DNA of 64,000 bases from Caballeronia sordidicola (GTDB lineage: Bacteria; Pseudomonadota; Gammaproteobacteria; Burkholderiales; Burkholderiaceae): the NCBI RefSeq assembly GCF_001544455.2, contig NZ_FCOC02000002.1:620001-684000 (forward strand), read 5' to 3'. Below are positions 19,965 to 29,463 of the stretch, piece after piece (positions within the stretch are counted from its first letter, which is position 1; each line of letters starts with the position of its first letter). Made by a program: the position numbers and the translations under genes. The notes under the pieces are model-generated. The model was not told the DNA's origin. It saw only the letters and a program-made list of their open reading frames with translations, and did no database searches.

Positions 19965-21197
19965 TTACAGGTTGATCAGCGTCTGGTCGACCGTCTGCTG
20001 CGTCTTGATGGTCTGCGCGTTCGCCTGGTAGTTACGCTGCGCCGTGATCAGGTTCACGAGTTCGCTCGTCAGGTCCACGTTCGAGTTTTCCACCGCGCCG
20101 CCTTGCAGCGTGCCGTGGTTGGTCGCACCCGGCACCGAGATTTGCGCCGCGCCGGACGCGCCGGTTTGCGCGTACACGTTGCCGCCAAGATCCTGCAGGC
20201 CGTTCTGGTTGGCGAAGTTGGCGAGCGCGATCTGGCCGAGCGCCTGCGTATTGCCGTTCGAGTAATTGCCCGTGAGCGTGCCGTCCGTGCCGACCGAGAA
20301 ACCCGTCAGGCTGGCCGATGCCGCGCCGTCCTGGGAACTGCTCTGAACGCCGCTCGTGGCGCCGAACTGCGTCGTGCCGGCAAAGTCCATCGATAAAGCT
20401 TGCGTGCCGCCGCTTACCGCGCCGTCGGGAATCGTGAAATTGAACTTGCTCGTGCCCGTCAGGTTGCCCGATGCGTCGAAGCTCACATTGCCCAGCACGC
20501 CGCCGCCCGCCGCCGAGCCAACCAGTGTCGGAGGCGTGCCGGTCGTGCCGTACGCGGTCCACGAACCGGTGGAATTCTTGACGAAATAGACAGCCACCTG
20601 ATGCGTGCCGCCAAGCGAATCGTTGACGTTGATCGAGCTGGTCGCGCTATAGGTGCTCGAGTCCGTGGGATCGAAAGCGGTCGTGCTCGGAATATCGGCC
20701 GATTGCGAATTCAGGTTGAACGCGAACTTCACGTTCTTGGTTGCGACCGGCGGGAGATTGGCCGTCGATACCGTCAGCGGCACGGTTGCCGCGCTGTTGA
20801 CGATCCCCGAGTTGTTCGCCGCATAACCCATCAGCAACTGGCCCGCGGAATTGCCGATCGTGCCATCCGCGTTCAGATGGAAAACGCCGTTGCGCGAATA
20901 CACCGACGCGCCGTTGTCCGAGAGCTGGAAAAAGCCGTTGCCGTTGATGGCGACATCGAGCGCCTGATTCGTGGACGTGATCGTGCCCTGGCCAAACTGC
21001 TGCTGCACTTCGGCGAGCTTCGTGCCAATGCCCACCTGGTTGTTCACCGCGCTCGCAACCGAGTTCGCGTACATATCGGCGAATTGCGCCTGGCTTTCCT
21101 TGAAGCCAACAGTGTTCGCGTTGGCGATGTTGTTGCCGATCACATCCAAGTCGCTCGATGCACCCGACAAACCCGATAAACCTTGTTGGTAACCCAT
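19965..21197 (-). CDS. flgE: Flagellar hook protein FlgE
   Basis: FlgE polymerises into the hook. The 410 residues start MGYQQGLSGLSGASSDLDVI with GNNIANANTVGFKESQAQFA, and end with the hook C-terminal helix (DLTSELVNLITAQRNYQANA). The central domain is Gly/Ser/Thr-rich and variable, as expected for surface-exposed hook domains. Confidence 0.97.
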   Translation of the reverse strand: MGYQQGLSGLSGASSDLDVIGNNIANANTVGFKESQAQFADMYANSVASAVNNQVGIGTKLAEVQQQFGQGTITSTNQALDVAINGNGFFQLSDNGASVYSRNGVFHLNADGTIGNSAGQLLMGYAANNSGIVNSAATVPLTVSTANLPPVATKNVKFAFNLNSQSADIPSTTAFDPTDSSTYSATSSINVNDSLGGTHQVAVYFVKNSTGSWTAYGTTGTPPTLVGSAAGGGVLGNVSFDASGNLTGTSKFNFTIPDGAVSGGTQALSMDFAGTTQFGATSGVQSSSQDGAASASLTGFSVGTDGTLTGNYSNGNTQALGQIALANFANQNGLQDLGGNVYAQTGASGAAQISVPGATNHGTLQGGAVENSNVDLTSELVNLITAQRNYQANAQTIKTQQTVDQTLINL

Positions 21198-21221
21198 GAC
21201 GGTCTCCGCTTTTGAATGTGG

Positions 21222-21947
21222 TTAGAGAATCGAGGCGACGCTGGTCAGTCCGACCGTCGTGCCGTTTGCGAGGCGCAGACCGGCGGTTCCATCGGCTTGC
21301 TGCACCACGCTTTGAACCTGCGACGCCGACAGCACCGTGGCCGTTGCCGCCTTGCCGCTGATCGTGCCAGCCGCCGAAATGGTGTACGTGCCGTCGGGCA
21401 GCGTTGCGCCGTTTTTGTCTACCGGCGTCCAGCCCGAGAGCGGCACGACGCCCGCCGGCTGAGCGCCGAGGTCGAGCGTGTTCACAATCTGGCCGGCCGA
21501 GTTCTTGACGTTGATCGTGAGGTCGTCCAGCGCGTTCGCGGTCTGCACGCCGAAGCTGGTCGACTTGCCGCTTGCCACCGTCACGCTGTTGCCCGGCGCG
21601 AGCACGGTCGAACCGATCAGCAACGCTGCCTGCGCCGACTGTCCCGCCGACAACTGCCCCGCGAGCGAGGTCAGGGACGTGTTCAACTGGCCGATGCCCG
21701 ACACCGTGCTGATCTGCGCGAGTTGCGAGGTCATCTGCGAGCTGTCGGTCGGGTTCGTCGGATCCTGGTTCTTCAACTGCGTGACGAGCAGCGTAAGGAA
21801 GGTGTTCTGCAGGTCGGACGGAGACTGGGCGCCGGTCGCGCTGGACGCGGAACTCGACGACGAAGAACTCGACGTGCCGTTCATGGTGTCCAGCAGCGTC
21901 TGGGATACGGTTGTCCCGTTGTTGCCGATCGTGGTGTTGGTTGTCAC
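21222..21947 (-). CDS. flgD: Hook-capping scaffold protein FlgD
   Basis: FlgD caps the growing hook and is lost afterwards. The 241 residues have the conserved N-terminal part FLTLLVTQLKNQDPTNPTDS and SQMTSQLAQISTVSGIGQLN, and a FLIG-like/tudor C-terminal region (VVPLSGWTPVDKNGATLPDG). The start appears to be GTG at 21947, with GAGGA about 8 nt upstream. A low-complexity Ser run lies near residues 17-25. Confidence 0.96.
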   Translation of the reverse strand: MTTNTTIGNNGTTVSQTLLDTMNGTSSSSSSSSASSATGAQSPSDLQNTFLTLLVTQLKNQDPTNPTDSSQMTSQLAQISTVSGIGQLNTSLTSLAGQLSAGQSAQAALLIGSTVLAPGNSVTVASGKSTSFGVQTANALDDLTINVKNSAGQIVNTLDLGAQPAGVVPLSGWTPVDKNGATLPDGTYTISAAGTISGKAATATVLSASQVQSVVQQADGTAGLRLANGTTVGLTSVASIL

Positions 21948-21957
21948 GGGATTGTCC

Positions 21958-22383
21958 TCAGGTTCCGATCGTCAGGGTCTTAAGCATGAGCTGCTTGGCG
22001 GTATTGAGCGTCTCGACGTTCGCCTGATAGGAACGCGACGCCGAAATCATGTTGACCATTTCCTGCACCGGATCCACGTTCGGCATGGTGACGTAGCCGT
22101 CCGGATTCGCTGCTGGATTGGTCGGGTCGTAGCTGGTTTTCATGGGCGTAGGGTCGTCTATCACGCCCGTCACCTGCACGCCGCCCACTTGCTGGCCCGA
22201 GGCCGTGCGCGCGCCGCCGAGCGGATCGACGGCGAACACCACCTGCTTCGCCTTGTACGGCTGGCCATCGGGACCGGTCGTGCTGTCCGCGTTCGCCAGG
22301 TTCGACGCCGTCACGTTCAGGCGCTGCGCCTGAGCGGACATCGCCGAACCGGCCACGTTGAAAATGTTCATTAAAGATGGCAT
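21958..22383 (-). CDS. flgC: Flagellar proximal rod protein FlgC
   Basis: FlgC is a proximal rod subunit. The 141 residues begin [20 protein letters not shown] and contain [20 protein letters not shown]. The C-terminal helix [20 protein letters not shown] is typical. It lies 10 bp after flgB and 10 bp before flgD. Confidence 0.98.
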   Translation of the reverse strand: MPSLMNIFNVAGSAMSAQAQRLNVTASNLANADSTTGPDGQPYKAKQVVFAVDPLGGARTASGQQVGGVQVTGVIDDPTPMKTSYDPTNPAANPDGYVTMPNVDPVQEMVNMISASRSYQANVETLNTAKQLMLKTLTIGT

Positions 22384-22393
22384 GGCCTGTTCC

Positions 22394-22882
22394 TCAGTTC
22401 GACGTAATGGCCGAGAGCATTCCCTTGATCTGCGACGAGATCACCGTCATGCCGGCCTCGAAGTGCAAGGCGTTATCGGCGAATTGCACGCGCTCCGAGT
22501 CCATGTCGACCGTATTGCCATCCAGCGACGGCTGGCTCGGAATCCGGTACGCGAGCTTGCCGTAGTCGTCGGTGCTGCCGCCGCTTGCCGTGAGCTTCGA
22601 TGCCCCTGCCATATGTCCCTGCGACGTCACCGCCAACCCCGCGCTGGTCGAGACGCTCACGGGCTGCGCCATCTGCAGCGTGCCTGTGCTCGCGGCGGTG
22701 CCCGGCGCTGCGCCGGTCTTTTTCAGCGCGCCGGCCAGGGCGCTCGAGAAATCGACGTCGCGCGCCTTGTAGCCGGGGGTATCGGCGTTCGCAATATTCG
22801 ACGACAGCAGTTCCTGCCGATACGCCCGCACATCGAGCGCCTCGCGGCCAAACGCAAATTCCTGGTCGAGCTTGTCCAGCAT
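22394..22882 (-). CDS. flgB: Flagellar proximal rod protein FlgB
   Basis: FlgB is the most membrane-proximal rod subunit and first gene of the flgB-J unit. The protein of 162 residues starts [16 protein letters not shown], with the rod motif [20 protein letters not shown] and the C-terminal [19 protein letters not shown]. The ATG at 22882 is preceded by AGGAG at a good distance. A GTG one codon upstream is less likely. The 234-bp gap to flgA must hold the divergent promoters of both units. Confidence 0.96.
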   Translation of the reverse strand: MLDKLDQEFAFGREALDVRAYRQELLSSNIANADTPGYKARDVDFSSALAGALKKTGAAPGTAASTGTLQMAQPVSVSTSAGLAVTSQGHMAGASKLTASGGSTDDYGKLAYRIPSQPSLDGNTVDMDSERVQFADNALHFEAGMTVISSQIKGMLSAITSN

Positions 22883-23116
22883 CACGGTTCTCCTTCGGCT
22901 TCCTGTGTCCTGCGTCCTGGGTCTTCGGTCACGGCGCTTGATGGCGTCGAAGGAAGACTTTTTGGCATGAGACGAATCTTAGAAGCGGGACGCAAGATGC
23001 AATCAGACGAATAACAGGGAAAGGCGGCCTCTATTCGACGGTTGCCTTTGGCCGTCAATATCTAGAATTCGTCTCGTAGGTTGACGAACGATGAGTTTTT
23101 GCCTGGGAGAAACGTA

Positions 23117-24595
23117 ATGCACAGCGTCGCTGCGCCTGTCCGCCAGACGGCCACGCGCCGCCCGGAGACGGACGGCTCAACGCGCGATATCGCGTCGCGT
23201 TTGCGTGCGTTCCCGTGGGCGCTGGCGCTGGTTTGGGGATTTGCCGCGATGCCCGTCCAGGCGCAGGAAAACGGCGGCGCCATCATGATTTCGGGGCCGG
23301 GCGAGACCAATCCGGCAGCTGTCGTGGCGATGGCGAAGAATGCCGGCATGAATGTGAACGCCGCGCCGATGGCCCAGCCGATGGCGCAGCCGCAAGGCAG
23401 TGCGCAACCGATAGGAACGCCCAGTCCGCGCGGTTATGCGCGTGCCGTGAATGGCGCCAATGCCGCCATGCGCGCCGCGGCGCTTGCGCTCGATGCCCGC
23501 GCCGACGCCGCCGACGCTTCCTCCTCTTCCGCCGATAGCAGCGGCATGATCGTGATCCCGGGCAACGGCGAAGCCAAACCCGCGCCGCAGCCCAAACTGG
23601 CGATGACGCCAAGCCAAAGCACGGCCCCAAGCACGCCCCCGAGCACGCCTCAAAGCGCACCCGCGAGCGGCATGATCGAGATTCCCGGCAATGGCGAGCC
23701 TTCCGCGGGCGCTGCGCGGCCGCTGCAGCGCGTGGCGGTATCGGCGAGAGATGTGACGCCGGTTATCGTTCAAGCTGACGATCCCGCCAAACAGGACGCG
23801 GTCGTGCCGAACCGCATGGCGGCGCGCGGGTTTCAGGCACGGCCGATTGCCGCCGCCGCCGCCGTGCCGGTTGCAGGCGGCATGATGGCTGTATCGATGC
23901 GGCCTGCCGCGCCGATCCGCGCGCCCCTCACGCCGGGCGCTGCTACTGTGCAAGCGCCGCAAGGCGCGCAGCCTTCGCAGGACGGCGATTCCATCCGCGC
24001 CGCCGCGCTTGCGTTTCTGACGCAGGAAGCGGCCGGATTGCCCGGCAAGGCCGATATCACCGTGACGCCTGTTTTCCCGCGCGGCCTCGCCCCATGCGCG
24101 ACGCTCGAGCCATTCATGCCGCCGGGCGCGCGCCTCTGGGGCCGCACCACCGTTGGCGTGCGCTGCACAGGCGACCGGCCGTGGACGCTTTACCTGCAGG
24201 CGCGCGTCTCGCTGCAGGCAACGTATTACCTCGCCGCCCGCGCCATGGCGCCCGGCGAAGTGCTGACCGCAGCCGACCTGAGCGCGCGCGATGGCGACAT
24301 CACGTCGATGCCGCAAGCCATCGTCACCGATCCGTCGCAAGCGGTCGGCGCGACGACGTTATCGCGGATTGTCGCCGGGTTGCCGCTGCGCACCGACATG
24401 CTGCGCGGCGCCAGTTCAGTCGTGATCGGATCGTCGGTGCACGTGGTGACCAGCGGCGCAGGCTTTTCAATATCGGCGGAAGGCAGCGCCATGAACAACG
24501 CCGCGCCCGGCCAGCAGGTCCGCGTAAAAACGGCTGGGGGACAGATCATTACGGGCATCGTAAAGGACAGTTCGACCGTTGAAGTCCAGTTGTAA
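23117..24595 (+). CDS. flgA: Flagellar P-ring chaperone FlgA, with long repeat-bearing N-terminal extension
   Basis: FlgA is the periplasmic chaperone for P-ring assembly. The C-terminal half (about residues 300-492) carries the FlgA/SAF domain with APGEVLTAADLSARDGDI and PGQQVRVKTAGGQIITGIV. At 492 residues it is about twice the usual ~235. The excess is a Pro/Ala/Ser-rich region after a signal peptide (ending AMPVQAQ). Three related short motifs occur at residues 54-65, 142-153 and 184-195 (GAIMISGPGET, SGMIVIPGNGE, SGMIEIPGNGE). The ATG at 23117 has GGGAGA upstream. Confidence 0.94.
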   Translation: MHSVAAPVRQTATRRPETDGSTRDIASRLRAFPWALALVWGFAAMPVQAQENGGAIMISGPGETNPAAVVAMAKNAGMNVNAAPMAQPMAQPQGSAQPIGTPSPRGYARAVNGANAAMRAAALALDARADAADASSSSADSSGMIVIPGNGEAKPAPQPKLAMTPSQSTAPSTPPSTPQSAPASGMIEIPGNGEPSAGAARPLQRVAVSARDVTPVIVQADDPAKQDAVVPNRMAARGFQARPIAAAAAVPVAGGMMAVSMRPAAPIRAPLTPGAATVQAPQGAQPSQDGDSIRAAALAFLTQEAAGLPGKADITVTPVFPRGLAPCATLEPFMPPGARLWGRTTVGVRCTGDRPWTLYLQARVSLQATYYLAARAMAPGEVLTAADLSARDGDITSMPQAIVTDPSQAVGATTLSRIVAGLPLRTDMLRGASSVVIGSSVHVVTSGAGFSISAEGSAMNNAAPGQQVRVKTAGGQIITGIVKDSSTVEVQL

Positions 24596-24728
24596 AAGCC
24601 GGGCTTGAGCGGCTTATGTGGGGTAACCCTCAGTTGTTGCACTTTGTTTCAATTAGCCGGAAGCCTTTCGCAATAAGGGTTTCGGGCCGATGTAACCTGA
24701 CGGCGGGTGGTTCCGGGGGCGGGAGGGG

Positions 24729-24756
24729 TAAAGTTTTTACACCTGCTCGCCGATAA
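24729..24756 (+). promoter_or_regulatory. Sigma-28 (FliA) promoter of flgM
   Basis: TAAAGTTT (24729-24736), 12 nt, then GCCGATAA (24749-24756). Both elements equal the E. coli FliA consensus; the spacer is one base longer than the usual 11. It sits 28 bp before the flgM GTG start. An anti-sigma factor gene transcribed by its own target sigma is the known flagellar feedback design. Confidence 0.8.
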
Positions 24757-24784
24757 AAGGATCACATCGTCAGGGAAGACCATC

Positions 24785-25120
24785 GTGAAAATCGATTCCA
24801 GCAACACCAGCCAGATCGCAGCATTGCAGGAAGCTGCGCAACAACGTGCGGCGCAAGCCGATTCGCAAACGCCCTCCACGACGGGCGCAGCCGCGCAGGC
24901 CGCCACGACTGGCGGCTCGAATTCGACGGTGAGCCTGTCGGCTTTATCGACGGATTTGCGGACGTCGAGCAGCGCCGATATTGACACGGCGAAAGTCGCG
25001 GCGATCAAGGCATCGATTGCGGACGGCAGCTACAAGGTCGATTCGGGCAAGGTCGCCGACGGCATTTTGTCGAGCGCGAGTGAGTTGTTGAAGACGCAAA
25101 CCCCGCCGGCCGGCGGCTGA
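24785..25120 (+). CDS. flgM: Anti-sigma-28 factor FlgM
   Basis: FlgM binds and holds FliA until it is exported through the finished hook. The protein of 111 residues begins MKIDSSNTSQIAALQEA from a GTG with AGGGAAGA before it. A Gln/Ala/Thr-rich disordered N-terminus is followed by the FliA-binding C-terminal helices (DLRTSSSADIDTAKVAAIKA and IADGSYKVDSGKVADGILS). The open frame continues upstream over the promoter, so the GTG is preferred. Confidence 0.93.
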   Translation: MKIDSSNTSQIAALQEAAQQRAAQADSQTPSTTGAAAQAATTGGSNSTVSLSALSTDLRTSSSADIDTAKVAAIKASIADGSYKVDSGKVADGILSSASELLKTQTPPAGG

Positions 25121-25241
25121 GCCCGCGTTCGAGGTTCAGATCAAGCATCGTCGTTTTAGTGGCGGCGATGCAGCGCCGGGCGGCTTTTTTCGACCTTGGC
25201 ACCGCCATTGAGCGCGGGCCGGAGTTTTTAGCGAGTCGCCC

Positions 25242-25685
25242 ATGAAAGACGCTTTGCTTGACACTGTCATTGAAGAGATCGCCGCTGTGGAGGCGTTCGA
25301 ATCGCTGCTTGCCTACGAAGAGAAAGCGCTCACGGCTGCTTCGCCGCTTGAGACGTTGCCTTCGATCATCGAACAAAAACTTGCATTGACCGGGCAGATC
25401 GCCGCGCTGGAGCGTGCGCGGGATGAGCGGCTTGGCGCGCTTGGTTTGCCTGAAGGTTTTGCGGGCATGGAACAGGCCGTTATTGGCGATGAAGCGTTGC
25501 ATGCCCGATGGCAGGAATTGCAGGATCTGGCGCGGCGGGCCAAGCGCAGCAATAACAACAATGGTGTGTTGATCCGCACGCGCATGGAATACAACCGGAC
25601 GGCGCTGGCGGCGCTGACCATCGCGCCGGTGAAGTCGGCGTTTTATGGGCCGGATGGGCGAGTGCCGGGGGTTTTGGGTCTTTAG
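25242..25685 (+). CDS. flgN: Flagellar export chaperone FlgN
   Basis: FlgN is the cytosolic chaperone of FlgK and FlgL. The 147 residues are mostly helical, with the family-like core ALTAASPLETLPSIIEQKLA and a C-terminal helix with RAKRSNNNNGVLIRTRMEYN. Conservation is low in the family, but position after flgM and length support the call. It lies 121 bp after flgM, with GCGGCTTTTTTCG in between as a weak terminator-like site. Confidence 0.9.
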   Translation: MKDALLDTVIEEIAAVEAFESLLAYEEKALTAASPLETLPSIIEQKLALTGQIAALERARDERLGALGLPEGFAGMEQAVIGDEALHARWQELQDLARRAKRSNNNNGVLIRTRMEYNRTALAALTIAPVKSAFYGPDGRVPGVLGL

Positions 25686-25693
25686 AGGGGTTG

Positions 25694-25751
25694 GACGCTG
25701 GCGCTCGGGGGGACCCTGGCAACTCCCAACTGCCCCCCAACCGCCAGCGTC
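25694..25751. terminator. Inverted repeat between convergent flgN and fau
   Basis: GACGCTGGCG (25694-25703) and CGCCAGCGTC (25742-25751) form a 10-bp perfect stem, with further G/C-run pairing (GGGGGG with CCCCCC) inside. It separates two convergent genes and overlaps the fau stop codon. No T-run follows on either strand, so a terminator role is likely but unproven. Confidence 0.45.
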
Positions 25752-26316
25752 AATAAACCCCACATTCGGTGACAATAACGCCCAAAGGCAAATCAAACTC
25801 CCCCCGCGGTAGCGCATCGCACTTGGCAGATTCAAACGCCACGCCGATCGTCGTCGGCTTCCGCTCGCCAGGCCAAACCGCCAACGTCCGATCGTAATAC
25901 CCGCCGCCATAACCCAACCGATACCGCTCGGCATCAAACCCCACGCAGGGAACAAGCAGCAAATCCGGGACAACCACGCGCTCCTCCTCCGGCACGGCAA
26001 TCCCAAACCGCCCCTTCTTCATAGCGGAATCAGCCCGCCAGGCATGAAACACGAGCGGTTGCCTCGGTGCAACAACCACCGGCAACGCCGCCGTCCTCGA
26101 CGCTTTCAACGCCAGCCAAACCGCCATTGCATTGCGCGCATCGAACTCACCGGCAACGGGCCAATAAAACCCAATGCACGATGCATCCGGATACCCCGCG
26201 ACGACCTCCATCAAACGCCGCGCAAGCGCCTCGTCTCGCGCCTCCTGACCAGCCGCGCCGCCTTGCGCTTCGCGGGCTGCAAGCAAGCTCGCACGCAGCG
26301 CGCTTTTGGCTTCCAT
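25750..26316 (-). CDS. fau: 5-formyltetrahydrofolate cyclo-ligase
   Basis: The enzyme (YgfA/MTHFS family) converts 5-formyl-THF to 5,10-methenyl-THF using ATP. About 188 residues from MEAKSALRASLLAAREA. The C-terminal signature is clear (VPCVGFDAERYRLGYGGGYY, then DRTLAVW). The ATG at 26316 was chosen over an upstream in-frame start because it begins the conserved helix. It is divergent from the lytic transglycosylase gene, with 50 bp between the two starts. Confidence 0.94.
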   Translation of the reverse strand: MEAKSALRASLLAAREAQGGAAGQEARDEALARRLMEVVAGYPDASCIGFYWPVAGEFDARNAMAVWLALKASRTAALPVVVAPRQPLVFHAWRADSAMKKGRFGIAVPEEERVVVPDLLLVPCVGFDAERYRLGYGGGYYDRTLAVWPGERKPTTIGVAFESAKCDALPRGEFDLPLGVIVTECGVY

Positions 26317-26366
26317 AAGAGGGTTGCATGCTATGCTCTGGATCACTTCGCGCTCCACAAAAAACG

Positions 26367-28334
26367 ATGTCAAAACGTCTCAAACGAGTATATCTCGCGG
26401 CCGCCACAGCGCTCGCCACGATCACGCTGATCGGGTGCGGCACCGCGTCGGCAGTTCGCCCATCAGCCGATTATTCGCTGTCGCAAGACGATCGCACTTT
26501 CGTTCAATTGCGCGAAGCCGCGCGCTCGAATGACGCCGGCCGCGCCATGCAGCTCGCCGCGCAAATTCCGAATTATCCGGCGCCCGGTTATGTCGAATAT
26601 TTCACGCTTAAACCGCAGTTGTTCGACTCGCAGGGCCATGCACGCGTGGACGCACCAGACGAGCCGGTGCTTTCGTTCCTGCAACGCTACGACGGCCAGG
26701 CAATCGCCGACCGCATGCGCAATGACTATCTCGTGGTGCTGGGCGCGCGTCACGACTGGCGCAATTTTCTCGATCAATATTCGCGCTTCGTCCTGAACGA
26801 CGATACCCAGGTGAAATGCTACGCGCTCGAAGCGCGGGCTTCACGCGGAGAAAACGTGTCGGACGCCGCCCGCGCATTGCTCGTGGATCCCAAATGGTAC
26901 GGCGACGGCTGTGTGGACCTGATCTCCGCGCTGGCGGTATCGCAGCAATTCACTTCCGACGACGTCTGGCAACAAATCCGCCTCGCATACGAACAAAACT
27001 ACACCAACACGGGCAGCAAGATCGCGGACGCGCTCGGGCAGCAACGCCCAAGTCAGACCTCGTTCGATAGCGCCGCGAACACGCCGCCGCTGTATCTCGC
27101 GCGCGGCATTGGCCGCGACACGACTTCGCATCAACTTGCGTTGCTCGCCATCACGCGCATGGCGCGCAACGACCCGGCCATGGCGGCGGCGTCGTTTAGT
27201 TCAGTGGCGCCAGCGTTGACGCCGACCGAGCGCGCAACTGGCTGGGGGACGATTGCCTATCAGGCTGCGTCAAAGCGCATGCCGAGCGCCGTGGACTGGT
27301 ACAGGCTGTCGGTGAACGCGCCGTTGTCGAATCCGGCTTACGAATGGCGCACGCGCAGCGCCTTGCTCGCCGGCGACTGGACCATGGTGCGCTGGTCGGT
27401 GGAACAAATGCCGCCCACGCTGCGCAATCAGCCAGCATGGATCTACTGGCACGCGCGCGCCTTGAAACAAGCCGGCGATACCGCCACGGCCGCCCAGGAA
27501 TTCACGAGCATCGCGGATCAGTTCAATTTCTACGGCCAGCTTGCATCGGAAGAAATGGGACAGAAGATCACCGTGCCGCCGCGCACAACCGTGACCGATG
27601 CCGAAATTGCCCAAGCCCAGACTATTCCGGGTTTTGCGTTGTCGCAGAAGTTCTATGACATGAACCTGCGGCTTGAGGGAAATCGCGAATGGAACTGGCC
27701 GCTGCGGACCATGACGGATCGCCAGTTGCTGGCGGCGGCGCAATACGCGCGGCGTATCGAGTTGTTCGACCGCACCGTGAATACCGCCGACAAAACCAAG
27801 ACCGAGCACGATTTTTCGCTGCGCTACCTCTCGCCCTACAAGGACGTGGTCGACCGTGAGTCGAAGAATACCGGGCTCGACATTGAATGGGCCTACGGCC
27901 TGATCCGCCAGGAATCGCGCTTCATCATCAATGCAAAGTCCGAAGTCGGCGCGGGCGGCCTGATGCAACTGATGCCGGGCACCGCGCAACTGGTCGCGAA
28001 GAAGATTGGCATGGGACCGGTCTCGCGTGAGCAGATGAATGACATCGATACAAACATCCTGCTCGGCACGAACTATCTGGCCATGGTCTACAACCAGTTC
28101 GACGACTCCGCCGTGCTGGCCACGGCCGGTTACAACGCCGGGCCAGGACGGCCGAAACAATGGCGCTCCACGCTCAACGCGCCGGTAGAGGGCGCGATTT
28201 TTGCTGAAACCATTCCGTTCACCGAAACCCGCGATTACGTCAAGAACGTGCTGTCGAACACCGTGTATTACGCGGCCTTGTTCGAGGGGCGTCCGCAATC
28301 GCTGAAGGCGCGGCTCGGCTACATCGCGCCATAA
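26367..28334 (+). CDS. slt: Soluble lytic murein transglycosylase, lipoprotein form
   Basis: This Slt70-type enzyme cleaves peptidoglycan to 1,6-anhydro-muropeptides. About 655 residues. The N-terminus has a lipobox (TLIGC), followed by a long helical U/L-domain superhelix. The C-terminal SLT domain has the catalytic glutamate in GLIRQESRFIINAKSEVGAG, then GLMQLMPGTAQLVAKKIG and AGYNAGPGRPKQW. A lipobox suggests membrane anchoring rather than a free periplasmic form. The ATG at 26367 is chosen because it starts the basic signal-peptide region (MSKRLKR). Confidence 0.93.
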   Translation: MSKRLKRVYLAAATALATITLIGCGTASAVRPSADYSLSQDDRTFVQLREAARSNDAGRAMQLAAQIPNYPAPGYVEYFTLKPQLFDSQGHARVDAPDEPVLSFLQRYDGQAIADRMRNDYLVVLGARHDWRNFLDQYSRFVLNDDTQVKCYALEARASRGENVSDAARALLVDPKWYGDGCVDLISALAVSQQFTSDDVWQQIRLAYEQNYTNTGSKIADALGQQRPSQTSFDSAANTPPLYLARGIGRDTTSHQLALLAITRMARNDPAMAAASFSSVAPALTPTERATGWGTIAYQAASKRMPSAVDWYRLSVNAPLSNPAYEWRTRSALLAGDWTMVRWSVEQMPPTLRNQPAWIYWHARALKQAGDTATAAQEFTSIADQFNFYGQLASEEMGQKITVPPRTTVTDAEIAQAQTIPGFALSQKFYDMNLRLEGNREWNWPLRTMTDRQLLAAAQYARRIELFDRTVNTADKTKTEHDFSLRYLSPYKDVVDRESKNTGLDIEWAYGLIRQESRFIINAKSEVGAGGLMQLMPGTAQLVAKKIGMGPVSREQMNDIDTNILLGTNYLAMVYNQFDDSAVLATAGYNAGPGRPKQWRSTLNAPVEGAIFAETIPFTETRDYVKNVLSNTVYYAALFEGRPQSLKARLGYIAP

Positions 28335-28466
28335 GCGGATTGCATCAAGGGTCGACCAAGGCTCGCCGCGCGTTTCGCTTATCCGGCAACCGGCGCGTCG
28401 GAAGCTCAAGCGCGGCGCGCCGCCTTGCATTTTCGCGCGCCGCCGCCGTCACTCACAGGGGCGAAT

Positions 28467-29420
28467 ATGCGACATCAAACCATTGCGTTGATCGGCGGAT
28501 CGGGGTTTATTGGCAGTCATCTGGTCAATGCGCTTGTGGAAGTCGGCAAGAACGTGCGCATTGCCACCCGGCGGCGCGAGAACGCAGCGCATCTCACGCT
28601 GCTGCCCGTGGATGTGATCGAAACCAACGTCTACGATCCCGTTCAACTCGCCGCTTTCGTGTCGCAAGCCGATGCGGTCATCAACCTCGTCGGCATCTTG
28701 CAGGGCAAACGCGGCGTGCCTTACGGCCCGCAGTTCGCAAAGGCCCACGTCGAGTTGCCGAACAAGATCGTGGCCGCGTGTCAGGCGAAAGGCGTGCGGC
28801 GGCTGCTTCACATGAGCGCGCTCGGCGCGGATTCGAACGGTCCGAGCATGTATCTGCGCTCGAAAGGCGACGGCGAAAAAGCCGTGCGCGAAGCGAATCT
28901 GGCTGCAACCATTTTTCGTCCGTCCGTGGTGTTCGGTCCCGAAGACAATTTCCTGAATCAGTTCGCGTTCCTTGAACGGATCTTTCCCGTGATTCCCCTC
29001 GCGTGCTCGCAGGCCCGGTTCCAGCCGGTCTTTGTCGGCGATGTCGCCAAGGCGTTCGTCAACGCGCTCGATCTCGATGCAGCCAGCGGCCGCGCCTATG
29101 AACTCGCGGGTCCGAAGGTCTACACGCTCGAAGAACTCGTGCGCTTCAGCGGCGCGGCGATCGGCAAGAACGCGCGCATCATCCGCTTGCCGGAAAGCCT
29201 TGGCCGCCTTCAGGCAATGTCGCTGGAACTCGCGCCCGGCGAACCCATGATGTCGCGCGATAATCTGGATTCCATGAAAGCGCCGAACGTCGCGAGCGGT
29301 CCCATGGCGCCGGAGTTGGGTATCGATCCGGCGAGTATCGAGGCCATTGCGCCGATGTATCTCACCGGATCGTCGGCCCGTTCGCGTTTCAACACATTCC
29401 GGGCGTCGGCGGGACGTTGA
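28467..29420 (+). CDS. Complex I NDUFA9-like NAD(P)-binding protein (atypical SDR)
   Basis: About 317 residues of the extended/atypical short-chain dehydrogenase group. A Rossmann fold shows at the N-terminus (IALIGGSGFIGSHLVNAL, glycine pattern GGxGFIG), with VINLVGIL as the fourth strand and the conserved YLRSKGDGEKAVREANL. The family is related to NDUFA9 of respiratory complex I, and a bacterial role in quinone or redox chemistry is inferred only. The start was put at MRHQTIALIGG. Confidence 0.85.
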   Translation: MRHQTIALIGGSGFIGSHLVNALVEVGKNVRIATRRRENAAHLTLLPVDVIETNVYDPVQLAAFVSQADAVINLVGILQGKRGVPYGPQFAKAHVELPNKIVAACQAKGVRRLLHMSALGADSNGPSMYLRSKGDGEKAVREANLAATIFRPSVVFGPEDNFLNQFAFLERIFPVIPLACSQARFQPVFVGDVAKAFVNALDLDAASGRAYELAGPKVYTLEELVRFSGAAIGKNARIIRLPESLGRLQAMSLELAPGEPMMSRDNLDSMKAPNVASGPMAPELGIDPASIEAIAPMYLTGSSARSRFNTFRASAGR

Positions 29421-29463
29421 CAGCCGTGTTCCATTTGCTGTGCTTCAACCTTGAATATTCGCG

